Assembly (NCBI GenBank): GCA_025786725.1
Contig: JAHLTZ010000031.1
Location: 124,001-188,000, forward strand
From: Syncephalis fuscata
Taxonomy: Eukaryota; Zoopagomycota; Zoopagomycetes; Zoopagales; Piptocephalidaceae
DNA length: 64,000 nt
Reading direction: 5' to 3'
The notes beneath the pieces are model-generated. The model had not been told where the DNA came from. It saw only the letters and a program-made list of their open reading frames with translations, and searched no databases. Numbering within the stretch: the stretch's first letter is position 1; every line of letters starts with the position of its first letter. A program made the position numbers and the translations under genes. Shown piece after piece: positions 48,693 to 61,500 of this stretch.

Positions 48693-49280
48693 TAATCACT
48701 AATATCTAGCATATGTTTTAATTAATATCAATAAACTGTATAGTCAGCTAAATGTGAATGTTTAACCAATAATGTATTTCGTCACTGATTCTGTATTTTA
48801 TAAAGTTTAATTTTATTTATGTAAATCATATTAAAGTGATATTTCATCAAATACCAGTTTATAATAATATCTATACCATTGTAACGCCATCTACAGTGTG
48901 ATATATTAATAGTTCGTTAATATTACTATTCTAAGACATATCGTTTTACGGTTGGATTAATTAATAAAACAAAGAACATTGTTGTGATGCATTATCTGAA
49001 CATTGTATAATGTATAAATAAACATAGTAATGTTCTTCAAAGTGTATTTTTTATGCAACATGTGTTGCGTGAATGTGGATTATTTTAGGTCCTGAGTTAC
49101 ATAAAATTTGCAGAAATTTGCACTATAATACCAACCATAGAAAGCGGTAACCGACAAAAAAAGAAAATCCTAACCTAAGCATCAACAGGTTATGATGGCA
49201 GATTACAAATCTACATACTATATAAAATACTGCTTGCTCATATGCTTGCTGTTGCTTTTTTATCTTATAAACACTATTAT
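48693..49280. other. Intergenic region ending in a duplicated P450 promoter
   Basis: 3' flank of the NAD+ synthetase gene, then, from about 49100, a block similar to the upstream sequence of P450 copies 2 and 3, including a TATA box. Confidence 0.6.
49219..49227 (+). promoter_or_regulatory. TATA box of P450 copy 1 (orphaned)
   Basis: TATATAAAA within a promoter block shared by all three P450 copies (common strings include GGTAACCGACAAAAAAAG and CTACATACTATATAAAA). In copy 1 it lies about 60 nt before a deletion junction, not before a start codon. Confidence 0.7.
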
Positions 49281-50348
49281 TCATTGAGGTATAGTAGTTT
49301 ATGTTTAAGGCTTTATTAGACTAATTTAACTATCAATTTATAGTTTACACGCAATGCAATTCTTAAACGCATAGCAAGAGCAGAAGAAGACGAAAAAAAT
49401 GGCGTTGCTAATGAAAATAATAACGACGTGCTTATACGACTGATCAATTCAGAAGATCCAGAAACCGGTGAAAGACTAAGTGTTAATCAAATAGTTTCTG
49501 AGTCGATTGTTCAGCTGTAAGTAATAACATTTACATAATAAATAGTACCTGATGACTAACATTTATGCTATTGTTATTAGTATCGGTGGCACTGATACGA
49601 CAGCACTGACTATGACTTGGTAAGCGCACAATGGTTGCTATTAACGATATAAATAATACCAATGTATCGATATTAGGGCATTGCACTTGCTACATCAATA
49701 TCCAGCTGTATGTCAAAAGCTTTATGAGGAACTTGAAGAATGTATTCCAGACCGAACAAAAGTCATTCATTACAGTGATGTAAAGAATCTGACCTACCTT
49801 ACTGCTGTACTCTATGAGTCAATGCGTATATATCCAGCAGCAGGCGGTACCGCTAGAAAGAGTCCACCTGGTGGTATAGAACTATCAGGCGTATATATTC
49901 CTGAAGGTGTAAGTAGTACATTTGTGTATTAATATAGTATTTAATTATATTATATTATAGTATGAGATTAATACAGCATTACTATCGGTTCATTCCTCTA
50001 CTGAGGTTTATGGTAAAGATGCAGATGTATTCCGACCAGAACGTTGGCTAGAGGCTGAGCCGGAGCAATTAAAAGCTATGCGGCAATCATTTATAACGTT
50101 CTCTATGGGATCTCGTGCCTGTATTGGCCAGAAGTAAGTATTGATGTTATGTTATTTGTACACATATTAACACTGTTTGCTATAGTCTTGCTTGGATGGA
50201 ATTGCGTTTATTATTGTCAACACTAGTAAGACAGTTTGAATTTGTAGTCCCACTAGGTGAAGAAGTTGACATGACACCCGTATTCAAGTTTACTAATCAA
50301 CCCAATGGCGGCTGCTACAAAATTAAAGCGACTCATCGTGCCAACTAA
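49281..50348 (+). pseudogene. Cytochrome P450, copy 1: 5'-truncated
   Basis: Only the 3' part remains: the last bases of exon 7 and exons 8-12 relative to copy 2 (exon 8 starts at 49344). The intact pieces encode SIVQL plus IGGTDTTALTMTW (I-helix oxygen-activation motif), ESMR (ExxR), and FSMGSRACIGQ (heme-Cys loop), ending at the same THRAN-stop. Exons 1-6 and almost all of exon 7 are missing: the P450 promoter is fused at about 49281 straight to TCATTGAGGTATAG, the exon 7/intron 7 boundary. The membrane anchor and substrate-recognition half are therefore gone. Remaining splice sites look intact, so transcripts may still form. Confidence 0.88.
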
Positions 50349-51531
50349 ATTATTACGACTAAACTGCGTAGTTCGTATTTAAATAAATTTAGCTTCATAA
50401 ACTTTTATTTTAACAATGTTATTCATATTGTAAATATAATCAAAATGACTGACAACACAAATGCAAAACAATTACACCTATATAGCACATTTAAGTCGTT
50501 TCTTTCTTATCCAGCCGTCCCCGCTGACATGTCGGCTTACACGTCAGTCACCGGCTTTGGCCGCGCATACAAAGTCGCTGCTTTCAGTCGGTGTAACAGA
50601 AGATTGTTGCTGTTAGCTTGCGCTAGTGGTATTTAAGAAGCTGCTGGTTTTGGCTGGCAAATACAAACGCTGAATAACAATTAGCGCGCGATATGACTGT
50701 GGCGATTGTTGATTTCAGCTCACGGTAAATTGCGATGCTAAATGAACCCGTTATTTTATCGTTCTGTGGTATTAAACGGTCAGTGTTCCTAGGCCCCTAA
50801 ATATTATGCACTTAGTACCATAATCCATATCACTCCCCCCCCCCCTATTACTGGCCTTAGCTGCACCCGAAATAATTTAATTATCATTGTAGACGCAAGT
50901 TTACTGAATTAATAAAACATTAACTTTTATGTAGTGGCCAAACATAACAAAACATAGTTGCGTAATATGATAATAGTTTTATTCGATATAATGTGTGGAT
51001 ATTTGAATATAGTTAAATGTGGTGGTTGTAGTGTGTATATGATACTGCCATGCATGCGCGGGTATCAATACACGCAACGTAATACGCATTGCTATCTCAG
51101 GTTACACAGAACGTGTACCTCACATGTTATTTTTGCACTAAGCCGGGTTTCTCAGCAAGTTATTCTTATTTAACTTGCTTAAATGGAATAGGGCTTTGGG
51201 TTTTTACCATAACAGGCTCTTATGTAATCCCACACGAGAATTTAAGCGATACCGCAATAGCAGTTTAACTAAATAAAATGAATAAATAAAATGATTGTAG
51301 TACTTTCTCAGATCTTTGCATGGCATATAAATAGAAAGTGTATGGACCTCAAGGTGCGTTTTCTTTGTGCGATATCTATTGCATAAACACGAATTGCTTC
51401 AGGCCTTGGGTTACATAAACGCTACAGAAATCTGCACCTAGTGCCAACCATAGAAAGTGGTAACCGACAAAAAAAGAAAATCCTGACCTAAGTACCAACA
51501 GGTTATGATGGCAAATTACAAATCTACATAC
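50349..51531. other. Spacer between P450 copies 1 and 2
   Basis: The first 140 bases resemble the 3' flanks of the other copies. About 50490-51290 has no counterpart in the copy 2/3 spacer and no recognisable gene; it includes an 11-base C run (50835-50845). From about 51410 the shared promoter block of copy 2 begins. Confidence 0.55.
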
Positions 51532-51540
51532 TATATAAAA
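51532..51540 (+). promoter_or_regulatory. TATA box of P450 copy 2
   Basis: TATATAAAA 84 nt upstream of the copy 2 ATG, within the block conserved before all three copies. Confidence 0.75.
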
Positions 51541-51623
51541 TACTGCTTGTTCTTATACTTGCTGCACTTTTTTGTCTTATCGATACTACTGTCAACAGCT
51601 GGGTCTTTTTATTTTTTACTAAA

Positions 51624-53763
51624 ATGACTGTTTTATCAACGTTTGTTACTCCATTATTAGATATACTGCTTGACTGGAAGATGGTTGGAATTGCCGCAGG
51701 TGCCTGGCTGCTAGGTCAAGTAAGCTATAAAGAGTATTTGGAATTGTACTAACATAATATATAAAGATTATTTATGATGACTTCATTTCGCCAAATGCTA
51801 AAATACCTGGAATGCGGCCACTCATTCTAAGCAAGTGCATGTTTTTTTATTATGCAATACAAGGAAGATTATTTCATTATATGGCAGAAGCATGCCAGAA
51901 ATATGGCAGTGTTTGCCGGATTCGTGAGTTTTAATATTTCATTTTTACCACACACTTAACTAATAAATACTATTATACTATTGGTTAGAGCCGAACATAG
52001 TTTGTATTGATGATCCAGATGCTGTTCGAACCATCTGTGTGTCTTCAAGGTTCATTAAAGATGATATTTATAAATCTTTTGAGTTCCATGGACCTAACAT
52101 CTTCTCAACTCGGTAAGTGTATTATTTAATAATAATATATATCTACTAACTGTAATATATGACGATAGAGACGTTGGATCTCATCGGAAATTGGTTAGTA
52201 AATAGGTTATATAGCAATAGTATATCTAATATAGTAATATAGAAACGTACAATTGGTCCTGTGTTTTCGCAGACTTCAGTGGCAGATCTAGAGCCATTGA
52301 TTTATGAGACTGGTGTGAAGCATCTTGTAAACAAGATCAATGATAATGCCGAGTCAGGAATTACATTTGATATTGAGGAATTGCTTCATTATACAACATT
52401 GGTAACTATTAGCTTAATAAACTTATTGTTACTATTACTAATAGCAGTAATCAATAGGATACTATTGGTGCTATAGCATTTGGAGAATCTTTCAATACAC
52501 TGCATACAAAACCAGGTGAAAAACCACATCCTATAATTCATTGGATCAGCCATATTGGTTTTCTGGGATTCTTGGTAGGTATTAGATATATACATTAAGC
52601 AATAGTTTGACCTGATATAACTTTTATAGAAAAATACTTTAGGTGTCCTATGTAATCGATGGATATTCCCCAAGTATTTCAAATCCGAAAGGCAAATTAT
52701 TGAGGTATAGTAGTCTATGTTTAAGGTTTATTAGACTAATTTAGCTATCAATTTATAGTTTACACGCAATGCAATTTTCAAACGCATAGCAAGAGCAGAA
52801 GAAGACGAAAAAAATGGCGTTGCTAATGAAAATAATAACGACGTGCTTATACGCCTAATCAATTCAGAAGATCCAGAAACCGGTGAAAGACTAAGTGTTA
52901 ATCAAATAGTTTCTGAGTCGATTATTCAGCTGTAAGTAATAACATTTACATAATAAATAGTACACTGATGGACTAATATTTATGCTATTGTTATTAGTAT
53001 CGGTGGCACTGATACGACAGCACTGACTATGACTTGGTAAGCGCACAATGGTTGCTATTAACGATATAAATAATACCAATGTATCGATATTAGGGCATTG
53101 CACTTGTTACAGCAATATCCAGCTGTATGTCAAAAGCTTTATGAGGAACTTGAAGAATGTATTCCAGACCGAACAAAGGTCATTCATTACAGTGATGTAA
53201 AGAATCTGACCTACCTTACTGCTGTACTCTATGAAACCATACGTATGTATCCGGCAGCAGGCGCCACCTTTAGAAAAAGTCCACCTGGTGGTATAGAACT
53301 ATCAGGCGTATATATTCCTGAAGGTGTAAGTAGTACATTCAAATGTTAATACTTTCAGTTAACTTTATTATATTATAGTATTCAATCCATACAGCATTAC
53401 TATCAATCCATTTCTCTACCAAAATTTTCGGTAAAGATGCAGGTGTATTCCGACCAGAACGCTGGCTAGATACCGATCCTGAACAGTTAAGAATTATGCG
53501 TCAATCATTTTTAGGATTTTCCATAGGATCTTATGCTTGTATCGGCCAGAAGTAAGTATTGATGTTATGTTGGTTGTACACATACTAACGCTGTTTACTA
53601 TAGTCTTGCTTGGATGGAATTGCGTTTATTATTGTCAACACTTGTAAGACGGTTTGAATTTGTAGTCCCACCAGGTGAAGAACGACATGACCCCGTATAT
53701 CAGTTTGTTATCCAGCCTCGTGGTGGCTGTTACAAAGTTAAAGCGACTCATCGTGCCAACTAA
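51624..53763 (+). CDS. Cytochrome P450 monooxygenase, copy 2 (only complete copy)
   Basis: Twelve exons, all in frame: 51624-51719, 51767-51923, 51989-52112, 52169-52193, 52243-52401, 52458-52574, 52630-52704, 52759-52931, 52998-53036, 53094-53325, 53379-53551, 53604-53763. The N-terminal anchor is MVGIAAGAWLLGQ. Motifs: IGGTDTTALTMTW (I helix), ETIR (ExxR), FRPERW, and the heme loop FSIGSYACIGQ with the Cys ligand. In the loop the usual Arg (FxxGxRxCxG) is Tyr here, while copies 1 and 3 keep Arg. Likely an ER-bound heme-thiolate oxygenase; family number and substrate cannot be told from sequence alone. It sits in a tandem array with two defective copies. Confidence 0.9.
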
Positions 53764-54369
53764 ATTATTACGACTAAACTGCGTAGTTCGTATTTAAATA
53801 AATTTAGTTTCATGCAAGCTTTTATTTTAACAATGTTATTCATATTGTAAATATAATCAAAATGAACAACCAACAGACTTATAATAATTTAAAACTACAT
53901 AATACACTTAAATAAATGAGACAATAATGCTAAATGGCATCATTATGACAATTTTTGGTGAGCACGTGGCTGGTCGTCATTATACATACAGGTCATCGCA
54001 TGACATTTGTTTAATAATGTCGCTGCCTCTATTAATCCAAATAAAGAAGTTGGTTACTACACTAGATTGCGTATGGATAATGAATACACGTGTTTAGAAT
54101 GCTATTACAGTGCTGCAAACCAGTAGCAAGCCATCGGCGTGATGTCGCTGATTGTCGCCATATTCAAGCTTGCCCGCTTATCTGCAAACATCCTGTACAT
54201 TCACATGGTAAGACGCAATAATTGCACACTAAACCAAGCCTTTCAACGCTAATAGACTCTGCAGAAACATCCATTGCACAACTCAGCTATTCAAGATATG
54301 CAAGCAATCCAAAAAAGATTTGAACCTGAATACTAACCGGTTATTATAATAGAACACAAGCCTACATAC
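53764..54369. other. Spacer between P450 copies 2 and 3
   Basis: A 3' flank block shared with the other copies (to about 53940), then unique sequence, then the shared promoter block of copy 3. No gene seen. Confidence 0.5.
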
Positions 54370-54378
54370 TATATAAAA
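54370..54378 (+). promoter_or_regulatory. TATA box of P450 copy 3
   Basis: TATATAAAA 87 nt upstream of the copy 3 ATG, same spacing as in copy 2. Confidence 0.75.
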
Positions 54379-54464
54379 TGATGTTATGTCTGTCTACTTG
54401 TTGCTAGTCACTTTTCCTACCAATACTATTGCAAACACCAGAATTACTTTTGTTCATTGTTAAA

Positions 54465-56599
54465 ATGGCCGTTTTATCGACGCTTGTCACTCCACTATTA
54501 GATATAATACTTGACTGGCAAGTAATTGGAGTTGCAGCTGGTGCCTGGTTCTTGGGCCAAGTAAGCTACAAAGAGTATTTGGAATTGTACTAACATAATA
54601 TATAAAGATTATTTATGATGACTTCATTTCGCCAGGTGCTAAAATACCTGGAATGCGGCCACTCATTCTAAGCAATTATGTTTATCTATGCTGCAGTGAA
54701 GGGAAGAGCATTTCATTATATGGCAGAAGCATGCCAGAAACATGGTAGCGTTTGCCGGATTCGTGAGTTTTAATATTTCATTTTTACCGCACACTTAACT
54801 AATAAATACTATTATACTATTGGTTAGAGCCGAACATAGTTTGTATTGATGATCCAGATGCTGTTCGAACCATCTATATGTCTTCAAGGTTCATTAAAGG
54901 CGATATCTATAAATCTTTTGATTTCCATGGACCTAACATCTTCTCAACTCAGTAAGTGTATTTTTAATAATAATATATATCTACTAACTGTAATATATGA
55001 CAATAGAGACGTTGAATTTCATCGGAAATTGGTTAGTAAATAGGTTATATAGCAATAGTATATCTAATATAGTAATATAGAAACGTACAATTGGTCCTGT
55101 GTTTTCGCAGACTTCAGTGGCAGATCTAGAGCCATTGATTTATGAGACTGGTGTGAAGCATCTTGTAAACAAATAATGATAATGTCGAGTCAGGAATTAC
55201 ATTTGATATTCAAGAATTACTGCATTATACAACATTGGTAACTATTAGCTTAATAAACGTATTGCTATATTACTAATAGCAGTAATCAATAGGATACTAT
55301 TGGTGCTATAGCATTTGGAGAATCTTTCAATACACTGCATACAAAACCAGGTGAAAAACCACATCCTATAATTCATTGGATCAGCCATATTTCTTTTCTA
55401 AGCTTCTTGGTAGGTATTAGATATATACATTAAGCAATAGTTTGACCTAATATAACTTTTATAGAAAGACGCTTTAGGTGTCCTATGTAATCGATGGATA
55501 TTCCCCAAGTATTTCAAATCCGAAAGGCAAATCATTGAGGTATAGTAGTCTATGTTTAAGGTTTTATTAGACTAATTCAACTATCAATTTATAGTTTACA
55601 CGCAATGCAATTTTCAAACGCATAGCAAGAGCAGAAGAAGACGAAAAAAATGGCGTTGCTAATGAAAATAATAACGACGTGCTTATACGCCTAATCAATT
55701 CAGAAGATCCAGAAACTGGTGAAAGACTAAGTGTTAATCAAATAGTTTCTGAGTCGATTGTTCAGCTGTAAGTAATAACATTTACATAATAAATAGTACG
55801 CTGATGGACTAATATTTATGCTATTGTTATTAGTATCGGTGGCACTGATACGACAGCACTGACTATGACTTGGTAAGCGCACAATGGTTGCTATTAACGA
55901 TATAAATAATACCAATGTATCGATATTAGGGCATTGCACTTGTTACATCAATATCCAGCTGTATGTCAAAAGCTTTATGAGGAACTTGAAGAATGTATTC
56001 CAGACCGAACAAAGTCATTCATTACAGTGATGTAAAGAATCTGACCTACCTTACTGCCGTACTCTATGAGTCAATGCGTATATATCCAGCAGCAGGCGGT
56101 ACCGCTAGAAAGAGTCCACCTGGTGGTATAGAACTATCAGGCGTATATATTCCTGAAGGTGTAAGTAGTACATTTGTGTATTAATATAGCATTTAATTAT
56201 ATTATATTATAGTATGAGATTAATACAGCATTACTATCGTTCATTCCTCTACTGAGGTTTATGGTAAAGATGCAGATGTATTCCGACCAGAACGTTGGCT
56301 AGAGGCTGAGCCGGAGCAATTAAAAGCTATGCGGCAATCATTTATAACGTTCTCTATGGGATCTCGTGCCTGTATTGGCCAGAAGTAAGTATTGATGTTA
56401 TGTTAGTTGTACACATATTAACACTGTTTGCTATAGTCTTGCTTGGATGGAATTGCGTTTATTATTGTCAACACTAGTAAGACAGTTTGAATTTGTAGTC
56501 CCACCAGGTGAAGAAGTTGACATGACACCCGTATTCAAGTTTACTAATCAGCCCAATGGCGGCTGCTACAAAGTTAAAGCGACTCATCGTGCCAACTAA
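54465..56599 (+). pseudogene. Cytochrome P450, copy 3: full length but frame-broken
   Basis: All twelve exons are alignable to copy 2. Breaks relative to copy 2: a net loss of 2 nt in exon 2 (about 54678-54705), a net loss of 2 nt in exon 5 (about 55170, AACAAATAATGAT), one A lost in exon 10 (about 56010, ACAAAGTC) and one G lost in exon 11 (about 56239, ATCGTTC). The last two fit the one-base-loss pattern seen elsewhere; the two 2-nt losses do not and suggest true decay. Heme loop FSMGSRACIGQ and ESMR are present. Exons 8-9 match copy 2 best, but exons 10-12 match copy 1 best. Confidence 0.85.
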
Positions 56600-56859
56600 A
56601 TTATTACGACTAAACTGCGTAGTTCGTATTTAAATAAATTTAGCTTTATAAACCTTTTATTTTAACAATGTTATTCATATTGTAAATATAATCAAAATGA
56701 CTACAACACAAATGTAAAACAATCTAAAACTACATAATACACTTAAATAAATGAGACAATAATGCTAAATGGCATCACATTTATAGACATAAATAAATAG
56801 TGAATTTTCATATCATATATCGTTTGTTACCCTTTATGAACCGCGTCTTTTAATCTACC

Positions 56860-58529
56860 ATGGAACGGCAGGAGTTACGCAATCCAGTTCTTAAGCAATT
56901 GGTAATAAACTTGGAATCTAATATTAACGCCAAAGCTAGTGGAAGATTAAGATTACAAAATGATCGTTTACGTGTTCAGCTATTGGACATTAAACCAGTA
57001 AGTAACATGAATCCCAACTGTATTATATTAATGGTAGTATTGCTTATTAAACTGACTAATAGAAAGCAGATGGCCAGCAATGTCTGTAATCTCTGATAGG
57101 TTCAGCTACATTCCAGGCTTGTTTCACGCTAATAGTCTTTACAACAATGACGAAAGGTAATTGTTACGCAGTTTAGTTACAGTCATTCTTATTTATAATG
57201 AATAGTATTACACTAGTGAATTGTTAGAGTACAAATATGTGCTATTTACTATTACAGAATTTGCGTTACTTGGAAGAAACCGACAGAAAATAATGTACAA
57301 CTGCGATTAGAAATCTATAAAGCAAGTGTTTATGATATACCAATGTCATTGGTACAATTCGGCTCTCCCATTTCAATTACTACAGATCCATATATTATAA
57401 AACTATTAAATCTACCTGTAACATCTACTACAACACCTACTAGTAAGTATTAATAAGATATATAGCATGATAATTAATACAATAGTTATCTAGGTAAAAC
57501 AATTGATAAATCAACAACATAACAACAACAACAACGCCTGTTCCATTGGTTGATGTATGGGAAGTAAGTGTAAATAGTGTTTATTAAATTACATTAAATT
57601 AATTTTATTAGTTATTTGATATAGATAATGAAGATAACTATTTAACCGATAAAGAATTACAATCCCTTTTAAAAGAACTTGATGGTATGTAATTACTCTT
57701 TTATACACATTTATTAACATGTTACATGATAGAATGTAATAACAATAGTATGGATGTTGATGGATGTGCAGAAATGAACAAAGATAGTATGGATGTATCT
57801 CAGCCTTTACTATTTAAACAAGAGATTACACCATCCAACTTACTATTATGGACTACTAAACGAAATGATTATTTATACCAACAACAGCTATCTGATATAC
57901 AGTCGATGGTAGACATAATACCATTAAATGAAGATATAACCGCTTCATTAACTGAATATTTAGATCAATTGAATCTATCACCATTAAACGAGGATAATTC
58001 AGAAAGTGAAAATAGTAATCTTGATTTTATTACAACATGGGATACTATACCATCATTGTTAACAGTAACAGTAACTAATGAATCAAAACATACATCTACT
58101 GATTCAACAATACCATCAACATCAATGGATATATGTTCAGTAATACCAAATGAATCTATTACTGAACCAATACCATCAACATCATTATCCATATCAGTTA
58201 CAAATCCACTTCATTATCCTTGTATAGATACTGTAAAACAAATCACCCCTATTACTACACCCATTAATGAATCTCCATTAATTAATCCATCTATTGAATT
58301 GATACCATCTCCATTAACTAATCCATCTATATCAACCAATACAGAAATAACATCTACAACAATTAAACGACCACGAGAACCATCTACGCTTTCTAGTGTA
58401 CAACATCTATTTCTTAATTTATTATCTGTTTCACGCGATCCTCGTTATTATGAACGACCTTTTACTACTACTACTACTACTACTACATCAATACCATCTT
58501 CATTTAAACGACCTCGCATTAACAAATAA
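56860..58529 (+). CDS. Unrecognised acidic, Ser/Thr-rich protein
   Basis: Function not recognised. About six exons. Exon 1 gives MERQELRNPVLKQLVINLES plus a basic Asn/Arg segment; exon 2 ends RFSYIPGLFHANSLYNNDE; exon 3 (57259-57442) reads RICVTWKKPTENNVQLRLEI and SLVQFGSPISITTD; exon 5 reads LFDIDNEDNYLTDKELQSLL; the long last exon (from about 57734) is Ser/Thr/Pro-rich and acidic with two PLNED motifs, and ends in KRPREPS and FKRPRINK, possible nuclear signals. Ordered N-terminus plus disordered C-terminus suggests a regulatory nuclear protein, but that is only inference. Two places (exon 1/2 junction, and the ACA-rich exon near 57525) are one base out of frame. Its 3' end lies 45 bp from PGAP1, convergent. 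Confidence 0.65.
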
Positions 58530-58574
58530 CCGTATAATAATCACTTTTTTATTTGCTATACATATATCAATAAA

Positions 58575-61500
58575 CTAATGCTGCTTTTTACCATTAATTG
58601 CTAAATGGCGTCGAATATATGTCATTAGTGCTTTACCAGCCCGTGATCGTATAAAATGCAGTACAACAAGCCATGATACCGTCCAACTAGCCGCATCATA
58701 CATCATATACGTATCGCGTACACCAAACAATAAACATATAGCAATGTCACCCGTAAACAAAAGCGTGGATATCATTTGGGTAAATCTATAATAATAGCCA
58801 TAAGTATACAACTAGCCATTAATCCAAGCTATCCTTACCGTTTCTCAAGACGGGGTGGCATACTATTAGAGGCAATTTCTACGAGTAGTGTATAGGGTGC
58901 CACTATCCATAGGGCATGATCTGATGAATTGGGATCTACCCATAACACAGATATATTGCGTACCCAAGCGACTAATAATGGGCCAGTAAATGGAATACAC
59001 GCAAAGAATAACACTAACAGCGTAAATTGATAATGGAATCGATGCCAGGCCTGTCGTCGTAACTTGGGATCCATCTAGTGGTACGTAGTATTAATAGGTA
59101 TTTAGTTACACGACCGAAGCATCGCTTACTTCAGTTTCACCGGTTAGCCATGAACGGGCACAGGCCATCCAATGAACTAGAAAGGCCACTAAGAAGGCAA
59201 ATTGAGACGGCACAAAGGTAATAACGAGTAGAAAGAGTAGACCAGTAGAGATGGCCCGTCTACGGAATCGTTGACCATCCATGCCATCAGATCTAGCATC
59301 ATTAGATAAATGACATTAATAAAAGTAATTGCTCACCTCGAGAAGAGACGCGCCAGTCGTGGCCATCGTTTATCGATCCACACGGCAAATGACACGACCA
59401 TACCTAGTAGCAGCAATAAACTACTCGCTACTATCACCAGAATACCGATAGCTAGGAGTAGAAAGACGGTAGGCAAGAACCATAGACCACTTCCTCTATC
59501 CCCGGTGAATAAGGCCCGACCATTCCACGAGGATACATCCATTAAAGCGGCAGCATTCTGAACTGCCACTGAGGCCGTCACTACCGGGGTTGATGTAGAT
59601 ATATCGGTAAGAATGGCATCGAGTGATGGTGATCGCGTAGATGCCGTACTCATTGTATCATAATCATCAAATATCAAATTAACTGACAACGATATAATAA
59701 TCGTGCCAATAATCCAGTATCCCAAACGACGTCTAACAAATAGCGATAAACTCTCCATAAATGAAGGGTAGACACCGGTACGGGTCCATTGTTTTAACTG
59801 CATGTAAATAATGGCAAATAGTATGGCAAGTGGAAAGGCCAATACGGCCATATCTACTCGCTTTACCCATCTACCAAAACTACCATACAAATCAATAGAA
59901 ATGGATAGAGTAATAGGTCGTCGACATAGATTGTCCATCAGTAGAGATAACTCTAATCCACGCCATCCATTCAACCAAGGTGTAGAGGGTCCATAAGGAG
60001 AGGTCCATGAAAGTGAATATCTATATGACGTGCATTATAAAAGTATTTACTCTCATACAGTCTATCGGTAGATTGTCTAACCAGGGATGGAAAGGCAATT
60101 CTATCCACAAGTGATTGTTGTTCACAACTCGGTGATGCATCGATTGATAGATGGTAGGCCAACATTGGATTATTAATAAATGGGAATCGAATATGTGTAA
60201 ATAAAGAGTTTAACCGTCCATTAGGTGGGGTCAATTGAACATAAACACCGCCCAACAATAACTCTGTCAAATAGAGGATTACTATTATACATCTATCTAC
60301 TAATGTACCACTTACCTGTCCATGATGCATCTATTTGGTGGATAGATGATTTCTTGTTGGATAGTTCAACTCTTAATAGACGTGGTGGGTGTATAGTTGG
60401 ACGTGGTATAATAGCAATATAGGCATATCGTTGTTTAAGTACCTTTACCGGTAATTGTAATACAGTCCATCGACCTGTCTCACTATGTGGTATACTGTCA
60501 TAGTCATAATCACTATCGATATTATCCCATCGACTTGTATCTTTAGTAAGAGGAATACGCGTCTCCCATCCACTTGTACCACCCCCTCGTTGTGTGGCAT
60601 ATCCAGGCAATAGACCAGATAGATGACTTAGAGAAGCACAACTTAAATCATTAGAGGGTAATTCATTGGTTGATTTAGTGCCTATAAAGGCATCTTCTTC
60701 GTCACTTTAGTGTCATGACAAGCAAGAATATCCACTGGGCTATCACTGCTACTACCAAATGATCTATCTGAAATAGCCGTTAACCAAACATCTTCCTCTT
60801 CTTCTTCATTCTTCTCCTCTTCCTTCTCCCTTCCTTCGCTTCTCTATTTGGTAATGATAGGGGGAATAGTTGAATATGATCATGGGTATAGGAGAGGATG
60901 GATTGGTTGTGTAGATCATGAATACCTAGAGGTAATTGCTTTATGGGAGGCAATACAAGTATATCATCTCGACTAGTAGATAATGGGGCTGTTTACTTAG
61001 AGATATCTTAATGGTATCTTCTAATCGTGGATAATAGGCCATAGGTGATGTGGGTAGTAGAGACTTGTGGTTAGAGGTGGTTCTATCGGTATTTATACCA
61101 ATGGCCCCTTCTATGGCCTCTATATTAGTGGATTCATCTAGATGACCAAGTAGATGATGACGGAAGGCGTTTAATCGAGCACCCCGTGGTCTAGTTTGTG
61201 ATTCACGTCGTGCATCTATAACATCGTATAGAGTGTGTACAATAGACTGTACTGTAGATACACACCATAGAATACAATGATGATCCATCGATGACCATAC
61301 TTGGGGGATTGTGGTTGAATAGACGGTGAAGCCATGACTACGTGGCACAATACTTGCTACATCACATAGATCAGAGTTGATCATATTATCAGGTCGACCA
61401 CCCGAAATGGTTACTAAAACAACATCACGTAATGGATTGGCGGCACCAGGTCGTTCAAAACTACGACGCCAATAAGCATTCGTATTAAGGTAGATGTTAT

